Shown here: in pieces, positions 1 through 7,739 of the stretch
Numbering within the stretch: position 1 is the first letter of the stretch
Layout: each line of letters opens with the position of its first letter
Source of the DNA: JAENVT01 sp963720775
GTDB lineage: Bacteria > Actinomycetota > Acidimicrobiia > Acidimicrobiales > Ilumatobacteraceae
DNA length: 64,000 nt
Direction of reading: 5' to 3'
Assembly: GCA_963720775.1 (NCBI GenBank)
Contig: CAVRGR010000006.1
Coordinates: forward strand, 186,001 to 250,000
Notes under the pieces: generated by a model
Databases searched by the model: none
Told to the model about the DNA's origin: nothing
Seen by the model: only the letters and a program-made list of their open reading frames with translations
Translations under genes and position numbers: made by a program

Positions 1-781
1 CCACCTCGACTCCGATCAGGTCAGCGTAGGCCTCTGCGGCCGGCCGGCCATCGATCTCGCTGACGATCCTGTGCGCGGCATCCGCCACCGTGACCACAAC
101 CCGGTCGTCAGTGGGGACGAAGTGCTGGGTCTTGAAGGTCCTGAACGGGAGTCGCGTGCTGGCCAAGACCAAGACGGCGCTGTCAGCATGGAACCGGCCG
201 TCGATGAACACGAACGTCCTGTGGAAGCGCGCTCCGTCACCTGCTGAACCGCCCACCATCGGCACTTCGCCGAGGAGGTCCTGCAACGCGCCCGCAACAG
301 GCTCCTCGCGAACAGACAGCCCGTCGATCAACAAGATGGCGAAGCTGTTCCCGGCGTTCGCCTCTGTCCGGCGACCCTCCAGTTGCTGCAGCATGCCCTG
401 TGTCAGCGACTGGGCCTGTGCGAACTCGAACTGTTGCAGGTTGGCGAGCCGTCCGGTCACGGCACAGAGGCTTCCGACCGAAAAACTCACGCCCGAGATA
501 CTGGCGTCGCGGCAACCGGCAGGCCCAATCTCGCCCGCAGTCGTGCAGCCCACCACCTGCACACCAGTGAACTGGCTGCTCATCTCATCCGCCAGCGCAT
601 CGAGGTCGTATTGCGCCGAGCAGAAGAACATCACCAACTCGGTATCCGGCTGGGCAACCGAGTCATGGAACTCCGAGACCGCCTGACGTGCGTCGACCGC
701 CCACGACTGCCCCATCCGCAGGCCCGGGTTCGCTTTCGTCTCCGCGCCTGTCGTCGACGACAGCACGCGATCGATGCTCAT
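1..781 (-). CDS. FIST domain sensor protein, 3' end outside window
   Basis: The reading frame opens at ATG 781 and runs without a stop off the left edge of the window, giving at least 260 residues, so the C-terminus is missing. The N-terminal part has the FIST_N pattern: a short helix, then 'VVGCTTAGEIGP' near residue 78, followed by a strand-rich segment and 'DGLSVREEPVAGAL' with 'PMVGGSAGD' further on. FIST domains are proposed small-ligand sensors in signal transduction. No kinase or cyclase domain is visible in the part present. No neighbour is clearly in the same operon. Family assignment is firm; the ligand is unknown. Confidence 0.88.
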   Translation of the reverse strand, partial: MSIDRVLSSTTGAETKANPGLRMGQSWAVDARQAVSEFHDSVAQPDTELVMFFCSAQYDLDALADEMSSQFTGVQVVGCTTAGEIGPAGCRDASISGVSFSVGSLCAVTGRLANLQQFEFAQAQSLTQGMLQQLEGRRTEANAGNSFAILLIDGLSVREEPVAGALQDLLGEVPMVGGSAGDGARFHRTFVFIDGRFHADSAVLVLASTRLPFRTFKTQHFVPTDDRVVVTVADAAHRIVSEIDGRPAAEAYADLIGVEV

Positions 782-819
782 AATCTCAGCATCGGCCGAC
801 GCGACGAATTTCAGTAGGG

Positions 820-1330
820 TCAAAGGTCACCGGTGGCCACTAACGGCAATCCTTTGGCCGAAGAAGCAGGACTGCGAACAACACCGATGATCACCGTCTC
901 CGTGTGGTCGATCTTCAAGCCGCGCATCGGGAGGCTCTGGAATCGTGCGCGATGGACGATCGAGTCCGCCGCCAGCTTGCTACCCGAACCGGACGGCTCG
1001 GAGGTCGCCCGCTCGGGCGTGTCCTTCGAACATCTCCCAACGGCTAGCCCGACAGCACAGTTCGCCGAGAGCGGCACTCGCCGCGTCGCTGGTCATTTCC
1101 TGGTAGGTGACGGTCTTGAGAAACTTCCCGACCCACAGTCCGTTGGCGTTGCATGCTCGCGGCGACGGTGTCGGAGAGCCCGCCGGCGATGGGCGCAATG
1201 ATTGTGCCGACGAGGCGGCGGCAACCCCCGACGAGAAGGTTGGTCAGGCGGTAGCTGAGCAGACCAGACCCGACCCACAGCATCTCCGCCGTCGGTGCGC
1301 GCATCCCGAACGAGCCCAACCCTCTAGGGC
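820..1330 (-). pseudogene. possible decayed gene, unknown product
   Basis: Three minus-strand stretches in different frames read like ordinary protein and follow each other in order: about 1320-1165 ('LLSYRLTNLLVGG', 'TIIAPIAGGLSDTVAA'), 1165-1040 ('GLWVGKFLKTVTYQEM') and 1040-820 ('MRGLKIDHTETVIIGVV', ending at the stop at 820). Joined, they would form one gene with two frameshifts, ending 39 bp before the FIST start. I recognise no family, and none of the frames has a convincing start. It could equally be non-coding. Confidence 0.25.
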
Positions 1331-1363
1331 TGGACTCGTCGCCATGGTGGTTCAGGTGTTGGA

Positions 1364-1560
1364 TCAGCCGTTGATGCCGAAGCAGTTGTTGCCACCTGTG
1401 GCGGTGTTGTCGACGCCGATCAGCTTGTAGGTGGAAGCCGCACCGACACCTGTCACGACATGGTGAAGTCCGGCGACGTCGCGTGCATGAGTCCGCCAAC
1501 AACCAGATCGGTCTGGAGCTGGGTGTACGCGCCGGTGTTAGCGTTTCTTGCCGCTTCTTG
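1364..1560 (-). pseudogene. type IV prepilin C-terminal remnant, frameshifted
   Basis: One frame reads 'AARNANTGAYTQLQTDL' and on to 'ATSPDFT'. The next frame continues with 'VVTGVGAASTYKLIGV' and 'DNTATGGNNCFGING' and a stop at 1364. This is the usual C-terminal half of an actinobacterial major prepilin, with a Thr/Gly-rich end and a single Cys. A one-base frameshift lies near 1450. The hydrophobic N-terminal methylation segment is absent, so the gene is truncated as well as shifted. It lies just beyond the attC-like repeat at 1619-1686. Confidence 0.5.
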
Positions 1561-1618
1561 GACGTCGCGGAGCGGCACGCGCCATCCAATGCGGCCGTGA
1601 TTGATCCGCCTTGCGGCG

Positions 1619-1686
1619 CGCCAGATGCGCCGTTCGGCGCTCGTCACGCAGATGTCGGTGGCCGCGAATCTGTGGCGTTGTTATGG
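1619..1686 (-). repeat. attC-like imperfect repeat, copy 1
   Basis: Box 1 'CGCCAGAT' (1619-1626) and box 2 'GTTATGG' (from 1680) are 56 bp apart, measured from the G of GAT to the G of GTT. The same spacing is seen in copies 2 and 4. The first 27 bp are identical to the start of copy 2. Box 1 can pair with 1668-1677, leaving one unpaired T, like the extrahelical base of an integron attC. It starts 50 bp after the stop of the PIN toxin gene on the minus strand. Confidence 0.5.
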
Positions 1687-1735
1687 GTGGCCATGGAGCC
1701 GGTCGACTCGCTCGATTTCGCATCGTGTTCGAATC

Positions 1736-2116
1736 TCATACTGCAACGATGTCGATGAGGTGCTCGATCCCGACGAGGTCTGCAGCGTTGCGGGTGTACA
1801 GGCGGGCAGCGTGGGCGTGTGCTGTCGCCGCGATCAACAGGTCCATCACCCGCGAGCGCGGTTGGCGGCCGCTGCCGGCGACTGCGGCAGCAAGTTGCCC
1901 ATAACTGGCCGCCACCTCGTCGTCGACCGGCAGCGCATCGAAGTTGCGTTGGAGGTCCGAGAGCCTTCGAAGTCGTTCGGCCCGGATAGCCGCGTCAGCT
2001 GTGACGAGTACGCCGAAATGCAACTCGGCCAGTGAGGCGGCACTGATTGCAAGTTCCCCCTCCAGCTCGGCGACATTGGTGGCGAGCAACACGCTGGTGT
2101 CAAGAACTGCCTTCAT
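1736..2116 (-). CDS. type II toxin, PIN domain ribonuclease (VapC-like)
   Basis: A 126-residue PIN protein, normal length for VapC toxins, which are Mg-dependent ribonucleases held inactive by their antitoxin. The frame opens with 'MKAVLDTSVLL' (first acidic residue D5), has the conserved Glu in 'SAASLAELHFG', and ends with 'DLLIAATAHAHAARLYTRN' carrying the last acidic residues. I chose ATG 2116 over the upstream start at 2152 because the longer N-terminus does not fit the family, and 2116 gives a 17-bp overlap with the antitoxin gene. The pair is bounded by two attC-like repeats, as in a toxin-antitoxin gene cassette. Confidence 0.88.
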   Translation of the reverse strand: MKAVLDTSVLLATNVAELEGELAISAASLAELHFGVLVTADAAIRAERLRRLSDLQRNFDALPVDDEVAASYGQLAAAVAGSGRQPRSRVMDLLIAATAHAHAARLYTRNAADLVGIEHLIDIVAV

Positions 2117-2363
2117 CGTCGCGCTCCCACGGGTTCGCCACGGACTGATCAATCAGGTCGCGGTCGTAGTCCCAGTCTGGGTCAGGTCGGCCGGCGAACA
2201 GGTCTGCGATATCGACCCATCTCTGCCATCGTCTCGGAGCGGCGGGGACAAGACGAGCGGCGAGACGACCAGCAACCGTGATCTCGATCTCCTCTCCATC
2301 CTCGACCCGGCGCACGAGGTCGGATGCATCCTGACGAAGTTCTCGAAGGCCCACGGTGGTCAT
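2100..2363 (-). CDS. type II antitoxin, Phd/YefM family
   Basis: An 87-residue protein starting 'MTTVGLRELRQDASDLV'. This is the N-terminal DNA-binding fold of Phd/YefM antitoxins, followed by 'VEDGEEIEITVAGRLAARL' and an acidic, disordered toxin-binding tail. It neutralises the PIN toxin encoded immediately downstream and should repress its own promoter. ATG 2363 lies 11 bp from a perfect inverted repeat that would be the operator. An upstream in-frame start at 2468 would read through that operator and through repeat copy 2, so it is rejected. Confidence 0.88.
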   Translation of the reverse strand: MTTVGLRELRQDASDLVRRVEDGEEIEITVAGRLAARLVPAAPRRWQRWVDIADLFAGRPDPDWDYDRDLIDQSVANPWERDDEGSS

Positions 2364-2373
2364 GCCACCAATG

Positions 2374-2389
2374 GTAGCACAAGTGCTAC
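2374..2389. promoter_or_regulatory. inverted-repeat operator of the Phd-type antitoxin operon
   Basis: GTAGCAC-AA-GTGCTAC is a perfect 7-bp inverted repeat with a 2-bp centre, 11 bp upstream of the antitoxin start. Short palindromes of this form are typical binding sites for Phd/YefM antitoxins. Function is inferred from position and symmetry. Confidence 0.65.
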
Positions 2390-2429
2390 GATCTGTCTTC
2401 GAACTGCCACGACCGCTGGCCACAAGACA

Positions 2430-2497
2430 CGCCAGATGCGCCGTTCGGCGCTCGTCGGATGCCGCCATCGGCCGCGAATATGCGCCGCGTGTTCTGC
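2430..2497 (-). repeat. attC-like imperfect repeat, copy 2
   Basis: Positions 2430-2456 are identical to 1619-1645, and 'GCCGCGAAT' also recurs (2471 versus 1661). Box 2 is 'GTTCTGC' at 2491, again 56 bp after the G of GAT. It lies just upstream of the antitoxin promoter, so copies 2 and 1 bracket the toxin-antitoxin pair. The 190 bp from here to copy 3 hold no gene I can support. Confidence 0.5.
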
Positions 2498-2688
2498 GTG
2501 CTCATCACGAAACCGCGGTGGTTCAGCCTCGGTCTATGGGGGCGTCCGAGCGAGGCGTAGCTCGGGTTGTCGATCGCCCCATCTTCCGAGGCGAGCGACC
2601 ACAGGATGCGCAATGAAGACGGACGCGTTCACTCCTTCATACGTCCGGCGCCGACGCTCGGGTGCGGCGGCTACCGTGGGCGAACCCG

Positions 2689-2753
2689 CGCCAGATCCGC
2701 GTTCTGGGCGGTGCACACGGCGCCGTCCCGCGTTGTTTAGCGGCGGGTTATGG
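2689..2753 (-). repeat. attC-like imperfect repeat, copy 3
   Basis: Box 1 'CGCCAGAT' is at 2689-2696 and box 2 'GTTATGG' begins at 2747. The spacing is 53 bp, three shorter than in the other copies. The sequence 'GGTTATGGGTG' matches copy 1. Read on the minus strand it begins CCCATAAC and ends with a GGGTTCG box, the nearest approach in this region to paired attC core sites. It follows the hydrolase remnant. Confidence 0.45.
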
Positions 2754-2959
2754 GTGCGTTGGTCACCAAGACGTGGTGGTTCACCGACGTGTCGGCATTC
2801 GGGGCTGGCTCGAGGCAACACACGAGTCATACCTGGTGATGCTGAACGGAGTACCCCTTGTCCACAGACACTCAGTCAAATGCAACAATGACACATGCAA
2901 CAGGTCTCGCGTGGGCAGTCCGGTCTCGTAGTGACGGCCTGCCTTCTGCTGACCGCTGT

Positions 2960-3190
2960 GGCCACTCCACTGACCGACGACGACCAAGTGACCCTGCCCG
3001 CGCCCGGCGTCGACGATGACGTCGGTGTATCGATCGAGGCCAGCGGTGCCGTCATCGGCAGGGATCTCGACTGCGACGGCGGCGTAGCCGCGCCCGGCGA
3101 GTTCGGGTACGAGTCGATGCCAGTACCAGGCATCGCGCCAGCACCAGGCACCAGCAGAAACGTCGTCTCGGAGTTGCTCTCGTTTCTCAT
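2960..3190 (-). pseudogene. alpha/beta hydrolase N-terminal fragment, frameshifted
   Basis: The first frame, from ATG 3190, reads 'ETTFLLVPGAG'. It then continues one frame over as 'WRDAWYWHRLVPELAGRGY', 'AAVAVEIPADD' and 'GHLVVVGQ'. This is the start of an alpha/beta hydrolase, with the first strand and the oxyanion region, up to the strand before the nucleophile elbow. The catalytic triad is lost, because the match ends near 2960. The start overlaps the stop of the TetR remnant (ATGA), so the two were once an operon. Clearly non-functional. Confidence 0.6.
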
Positions 3191-3355
3191 CGGCTCTGCT
3201 CCGTTCGGTGTTCGTCGGCGATGTCCAGGATCGCTACGAGGTAGCGGCGAAGGTGATCGAGGCTTTCGAGCACGATGCTCGGATCGTCGGCGGCCTTGCT
3301 GACCACGAACGCACCTTGCAGCACGATCTGGGTGTAGAGCGCAAGTCCGGCGCCC
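3187..3355 (-). pseudogene. TetR-family regulator C-terminal fragment
   Basis: The last 55 codons read 'ALYTQIVLQGAFVVSKA' and 'LESLDHLRRYLVAIL', typical of the C-terminal ligand-binding helices of TetR-type repressors. The N-terminal helix-turn-helix is missing: upstream of about 3355 the sequence changes abruptly into attC-like repeat copy 4. The stop overlaps the first codon of the hydrolase remnant, a common regulator-target arrangement. Confidence 0.55.
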
Positions 3356-3418
3356 GATGCGCCGTTACGCGCTTCTTGGACACCGAGTCGGTTGCGTTGA
3401 TCTGGGCGAGTGTTATGC
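3351..3418 (-). repeat. attC-like imperfect repeat, copy 4
   Basis: Box 1 'CGCCCGAT' (3351-3358) and box 2 'GTTATGC' (from 3412) have the same 56-bp spacing as copies 1 and 2. Box 1 pairs with 'ATCTGGGCG' at 3400-3408, leaving one unpaired T. It lies between the acetyltransferase gene and the TetR remnant and forms the breakpoint of the latter. Nothing else is recognisable in 3419-3647. Confidence 0.5.
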
Positions 3419-3647
3419 GCTGTCAGTTGAGCTGGTGGACGAGAGCGTGTGGTCCGCGGTCGGGTGAGGTGTGACGACTGTAGAGCGGCGCGCAAGGCGC
3501 ACTTGCGAGTCAGAAGGAGTGCTCGATCAGTCCGACGGGTGCGCGATGCTGGCGCTCGTGTCCGCTCAGGAAAGCGAACTCGTGCCGACTACGACGACAT
3601 CCTCGATCCCGTTCGCGAGGCCGACGTCCTACAACGGTTGGGCAGAT

Positions 3648-4226
3648 CTAGGCGGGTCGGATCATGCGGCGCATGACGGTGTTCTTCAGCCCCTTGGAAC
3701 GGACGAACTCGAAGCCGGCCTGCTCGTACATCGTGCGCGTTCCGTTGTAGACGAACGAGTTGCTCATCCTCTTCCCACCGATCTCGTGCGGGTAACCCTC
3801 GACCACCCCGCCACCCTGCGCGGCGATCTGATCGAGCGCACCGGCGAGAGCCACCTTGGCGTAGCCGTGCTTGCGGTAACGCTTGTCGACGAAGATGCAG
3901 GTGATGCGATAGTCGGGCGTAACGTCGGCCTCGGCGAGATACTGCTTGTGGTGATGGATGTTCGGCAGCTCGTCCGGGGAGCCGTACTCGGCCCACGCGA
4001 TTGCCTCATCGCCGATCATCACCAGCGCCGCATGAGCCTGTCCGGCCTCGACCAGCAACTTCTTGAAGGCACGACTGCCCTCGTAACCCGGCTCCCGTTC
4101 GGCACAGTCGTGGAAGTACGTACACCAGCACCCACCAAAGATCCCGTTGTGTCGCTCCACCAGACCGGCAAACGCGTCCCACGTGTGGACAGCCAACGGC
4201 TGAATCGAGAACCCGTCGGTCGCCAT
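3648..4226 (-). CDS. GNAT family N-acetyltransferase
   Basis: A 192-residue protein of the acetyl-CoA-dependent GNAT superfamily. The core reads 'AALVMIGDEAIAWAEYG' (strands 2-3), then 'ITCIFVDKRYRKHGYAKVA', where the basic loop is the acetyl-CoA pyrophosphate site. It ends with 'NGTRTMYEQAGFEFVRSKG', the usual C-terminal motif. A Cys/Trp-rich N-terminal segment ('FGGCWCTYFH') is found in one GNAT subfamily. The start at ATG 4226 keeps family length. Substrate is unknown. It is followed on the same strand by attC-like copy 4, and GNATs are common integron-cassette cargo. Confidence 0.85.
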   Translation of the reverse strand: MATDGFSIQPLAVHTWDAFAGLVERHNGIFGGCWCTYFHDCAEREPGYEGSRAFKKLLVEAGQAHAALVMIGDEAIAWAEYGSPDELPNIHHHKQYLAEADVTPDYRITCIFVDKRYRKHGYAKVALAGALDQIAAQGGGVVEGYPHEIGGKRMSNSFVYNGTRTMYEQAGFEFVRSKGLKNTVMRRMIRPA

Positions 4227-4623
4227 GCACCGATCGTAGGTCTCAGACACCACGCGTGAAGCGCTGCCGAACCGCACTGCGATCTGTGCGGTCGCGCACG
4301 GGCATCGCCTGCCGTCATTCCGCACACAACCCTCACACGTTGGTGATGCCATCTACTACGGGAGTATTCGGAACGGCCCGGGACGCTGAGAGACTGAGAC
4401 CCTGATCTTTGGACGGTGGTGGGCGCTCTGCGATGGTTGTCGTACGCACTCGAGCCCGGCGTCAAGGTGCCAAGTGACGCAGGAGCGCCGTGATGGCCGG
4501 CCCGTCCGTCGCGGCCACATCGTCGTTCTGTGACGATGCCGGACGTGCCCTGCGGCAGCACATTGTGCACGAGTCAGTGCGTCATTGGCCTGACGCACTG
4601 AGAGTTAGGGTTGAACCGAGACG
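4227..4623. other. intergenic region without a supported gene
   Basis: About 400 bp upstream of the acetyltransferase. Short open frames exist but none reads like protein on either strand. The only structured element seen is the inverted repeat at 4574-4601. Confidence 0.5.
4574..4601. repeat. strong inverted repeat, 11-bp stem
   Basis: TCAGTGCGTCA and TGACGCACTGA form a perfect 11-bp stem around a 6-bp loop (TTGGCC). It lies 22 bp before the thioesterase fragment. There is no T-tract on the plus side, so a terminator is not obvious. It may mark the junction at which the thioesterase gene was truncated. Confidence 0.6.
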
Positions 4624-4857
4624 ATGGGCCCGGTCGTGCTGCTCAAGAGTGACGGTGCGCTGTATCCATCGACAATCGACATGAACGTCAGCTTTCTCGG
4701 CGCAGCGAAGCTGGGACCGCTGGTCTGCGAGGGCGAAGTGCTGCGCCTCGGCAAATCGGTGGGTTTCGTAGAGGGCCGGCTGATGGACGGTGACGGTCGG
4801 CTCATCGCACGGGCGACGTCGAGCGTCATGCTCGTTCCAGCCGAGCGCGTCGGCTGA
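4624..4857 (+). pseudogene. PaaI-type hotdog thioesterase, C-terminal half only
   Basis: The 77-residue frame reads 'STIDMNVSFLGAAKLGPL', 'CEGEVLRLGKSVGFVEG' and 'DGRLIARATSSVMLVP', which is the C-terminal half of a PaaI/YdgI-like acyl-CoA thioesterase (about 130-150 residues when complete). The N-terminal helix and the catalytic HGG..A segment are absent. The remaining ATG is probably fortuitous, and the inverted repeat just upstream lies at the break. Likely inactive. Confidence 0.6.
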
Positions 4858-5015
4858 CGAGGTCGCATCGCTCGACACGGTGCCCGACTGTCACCTGCGG
4901 CCGGCAACGGGTTGCCATCGCTGCAACCCGAACGCGCATCCGTGCATCAGGTTCGCCCGTTCGGGCACGAGCTCCGAGCGCACCATCGATCACGTCGCAA
5001 GGTGGTGTCGAGTCA

Positions 5016-5457
5016 GTGAACGAGTCGAACGCTGTGTCGTTGGTGTACCAGAGCGACAGGATGTCGTGGCTGGGCGGCGGCCGCGGTGATGATGCTCGGC
5101 TGGCGCGCCGAGGTGTGTTACGCGGACGATCTAGAGGTGCGGGCGCGCTATGCCGATACGGGCGGGGATGGAACCGACCCAGCGGAGGACTTGCAGTTGG
5201 CACTTGGCCAGGGCATGGCGGTCGATCCCGCCGCTTGCCGACTCCCGGAGGGCTGGGCCGACCTACTCCGTCGGGGACCGCTGATGACCACGATTCCTGG
5301 GCACTACGTGATCCTCTCCGCAATCAACGGTGACGGCACGCCCGATGGCACGCAGGTCTACATCCTCGACCCCACCAGCGGCGAGCACTGGATGGCGTAC
5401 ACCGACTTCGAGCTGCTCTACGAAGCCGACCCGGCGAGCATCACGATGCAGTACTGA
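5016..5457 (+). pseudogene. papain-like cysteine protease (AvrRpt2/C70-like), frameshift at active Cys
   Basis: The frame from GTG 5016 reads '...LVYQSDRMS' and is followed at 5064-5070 by TCG TGG CTG G. In the next frame the text is '(C)WAAAAVMMLGWRAEV', then 'GPLMTTIPGHYVILSAING' and 'YILDPTSGEHW', ending at 5457. The expected C70 active site is S-C-W-A-A-A. One extra G turns TGC TGG into TGG CTG and destroys both the frame and the nucleophile. The later catalytic His (GHYV) and Asp (LDPT) are intact. The downstream part could still be translated from ATG 5086. The enzyme is inactive as written unless the base is an error. Confidence 0.7.
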
Positions 5458-5478
5458 ATCTGGCAGTATCGGAGTCAC

Positions 5479-6432
5479 ATGACGAGGACCACGTTCTGGC
5501 TTGCGACGGTGTGCGTCGTGTCCATGGTCGCGTGCGGCGGCTCGTCGCACTCCGCGTCGACAACGACCTCGGTCGTGCCCGCGTCGACGGCAACGCCGAC
5601 CGCTTCCTCGCCCACCACGACTGCCGTGCAGTCCACGGTGCCCGCAGGGCCCACGCTCTTGGCCGAGAAAGACCTTGCCACCCAAACGGATACCGCATAC
5701 GCGCTCGATTGGAGCGCGGATGGCCAGGCTCTTGCCGTGGCGTCGGGTGTCGAATTGACGTTCCTGAACAACGATCTCAGCGAGACGATCGCGGTCTTGA
5801 AACCTTCGAGCGGCACGGTCGCCGCGGCGTGGAACCCTGAGCGGAACGCGATTGCAACCGTCGGCGGTTTGAGGAACAAGAACATCTCCATTTGGGATTG
5901 GGACAGCGCGACTGGTGCTCTGACCAGCCAGCGCGAGTTGTCCGCCGGTTCAGATCAGTTTGCGGTGTCGTGGAGCCCGGATGGCAGCCGCCTGGCAACG
6001 CTCGCCGACGATCGCAACAGCAACATCCAGATATGGGACACCAGTTCGTGGACCATGGTCAGCCGATATGACCTGCCCTACGCGAATCCACGACGTGCTC
6101 TGATCTGGAGTGCGGATGGTCGCGAGATCTACGACGGCGGCGAGTCGGGAGGCCAGTTCGTCTACTTCAGCGTCGATGTGAGCGATGGATCGGTGCGGAA
6201 CCTTGGACGACTCTCGACCGAAAGTGCGTCGGTCTTCACGGTCTCACCCAACGCCGACAAGGTGGCGGTCGCCGACGAACGTGGCGGCGTGCAGATCCGC
6301 GAGCTTGCGTCGGGCAATCTCCTGTCCGAATTCCAAGCGGTAGACACCCCCGCGGACATGGCGTGGAACCCGAAGGACTCAACGCTGGCGATACTCGGCT
6401 ACGCGACGACGCTGCAGCTGTGGTCGCTCTGA
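5479..6432 (+). CDS. WD40-repeat lipoprotein
   Basis: 317 residues. A lipoprotein signal peptide has lipobox 'VSMVAC' (Cys19), followed by a Ser/Thr-rich linker to about residue 55. The rest is a beta-propeller with repeated 'SPDGSRLATLADD...IQIWD' units ('DWSADGQALAVASG', 'NISIWDWDSATG', 'SWSPDGSRLATL', 'IQIWDTSSW', 'TLQLWSL'). It should be anchored on the outer face of the membrane and act in protein binding; no enzyme motif is seen. ATG 5479 follows a GGAG at 5471, 22 bp after the protease remnant. It appears intact in a neighbourhood of broken genes. Confidence 0.85.
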   Translation: MTRTTFWLATVCVVSMVACGGSSHSASTTTSVVPASTATPTASSPTTTAVQSTVPAGPTLLAEKDLATQTDTAYALDWSADGQALAVASGVELTFLNNDLSETIAVLKPSSGTVAAAWNPERNAIATVGGLRNKNISIWDWDSATGALTSQRELSAGSDQFAVSWSPDGSRLATLADDRNSNIQIWDTSSWTMVSRYDLPYANPRRALIWSADGREIYDGGESGGQFVYFSVDVSDGSVRNLGRLSTESASVFTVSPNADKVAVADERGGVQIRELASGNLLSEFQAVDTPADMAWNPKDSTLAILGYATTLQLWSL

Positions 6433-6548
6433 CTGTCGCGAAGACGCAAGGCTCGTGACCACCTCGGGCGGCGGTGCCACCCGCCCGTCAGCGTCGTGCA
6501 GTGCGTTTGGGCCGTGGCGGTTCGTGGATAGCCACGAAGAGGGCATAG

Positions 6549-7737
6549 ATGTTCTTGTCGCATCCCTCGATGTTCATCACCGCATCCGACCCGAAGATCT
6601 TCGGCAACGACGAGATCGTCATCCGTGACCAGTCGACTGGCACGGACTACATCGGCGGCGTGCCGTTCAGCGACCCTGCTCACTTCCCGAACGTCGATGT
6701 GTACGCCGAGCTTCCATCAAACCCCGACGTGTTGGCCCGCCTGGTGGCCAACGCCAACGCCCCTCGGTCTCACTGCAGTCATCACGGCGACGACGAGAAC
6801 GACTGGTCGGGGGTTGTCCGCGTTGCTCACTGACCATCACTCGGAATCGCGCGTTCCAGCGGCTGAGACGTCCGAAGCGGCGCCCAAGACCACGATCCCT
6901 TCACCTCCGCCGAGCACAACCATCCCAGCGGACGACCGTTCGCTCTGGAATCCGATCCGGGTTGCCCCCGGAACCGGCGGCTGGTAGGGGTTCGGCGACA
7001 TACCCGCCGAACTCCGGTCGCGAGTGGGGGTCATCGAGAGTTGGACGACGAACCACACGGCCAGCTTCTATCGGTGCGCCACCTACACCGTCGATGCCGA
7101 CGGCCCGATCTGCACTGGCCTCATAGGGGGCAACTTCGTAGCGCCGACCACCTTCGCCGGCAGCGGCGAACTCGGCACACATCTCGGCGACATGTCGACC
7201 GCCGATCTGGCCTGGACATTGGCCCAGGGCTCGTTGTGGGGTTACGACGGCCATTGTTGTGGGTGCGGACGGACCCATCACGGCAGTGGCTGCCGTGTTT
7301 CCGACGGGTTCAGTGGATCGGCTGCGCGTTGATCTCGCCGACGCCGACCCGGTGATCGTTGAACCCGCCGTGTCACTGCTCGGCTTCCAATACGCCATCC
7401 TTCGGCCCGTCACCGAGCGATCATCGGTGGCGGCGTCGTCGCTCCCGATGGTGCGATCGTCGCCACGGCTACACTGACCACAGCGCCAGTGGGCCCTACA
7501 CCCACCACCATCGGGGTAACCAACGACCCGCTCGCGAAATCGGGGAGCCTCCACCCTGAGAAGGGCACCTATGCGGTGGCTCCCGGAGACTTCCCCTCGA
7601 CGATTGCAGCGAAGTTCAAAGTCCTGTTCCAGGACCTCCTGGCCGAAAACCGATGGACCATCGTCGACAACTAAGTCCCCGAGTTCCCACCCACGGGCAC
7701 GGCGATCCGGATCCCACCAGGCTGGACCGCGCCATAA
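6549..7737 (+). pseudogene. secreted LysM-domain protein, multiply disrupted
   Basis: Consecutive plus-strand segments in shifting frames read as one protein: 'IFGNDEIVIRDQSTGTDYIG' (6595-6760), a Pro/Thr linker near 6880-6940, 'TNHTASFYRCATYTVDADG' (7040-7240), 'GADGPITAVAAVFPTGSVD' (7255-7420), then 'TYAVAPGDFPSTIAAKFKV' (7568-7625). The last is a LysM peptidoglycan/chitin-binding motif. It is cut by TAA at 7672-7674, after which the same frame continues 'VPEFPPTGTAIRIPPGW' to a stop at 7737. At least three frameshifts and one nonsense codon are needed. The left end of the IS256 element lies 2 bp after its final stop. Confidence 0.65.
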
Positions 7738-7739
7738 AC

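Noticed and set aside
1725..1745. tRNA T-arm-like GTTCGAATC
   Set aside because: Flanking bases cannot form the T stem and no cloverleaf is present.
6901..7554. 217-residue minus-strand frame
   Set aside because: Composition is not protein-like, while the plus strand carries reconstructable LysM-protein segments.
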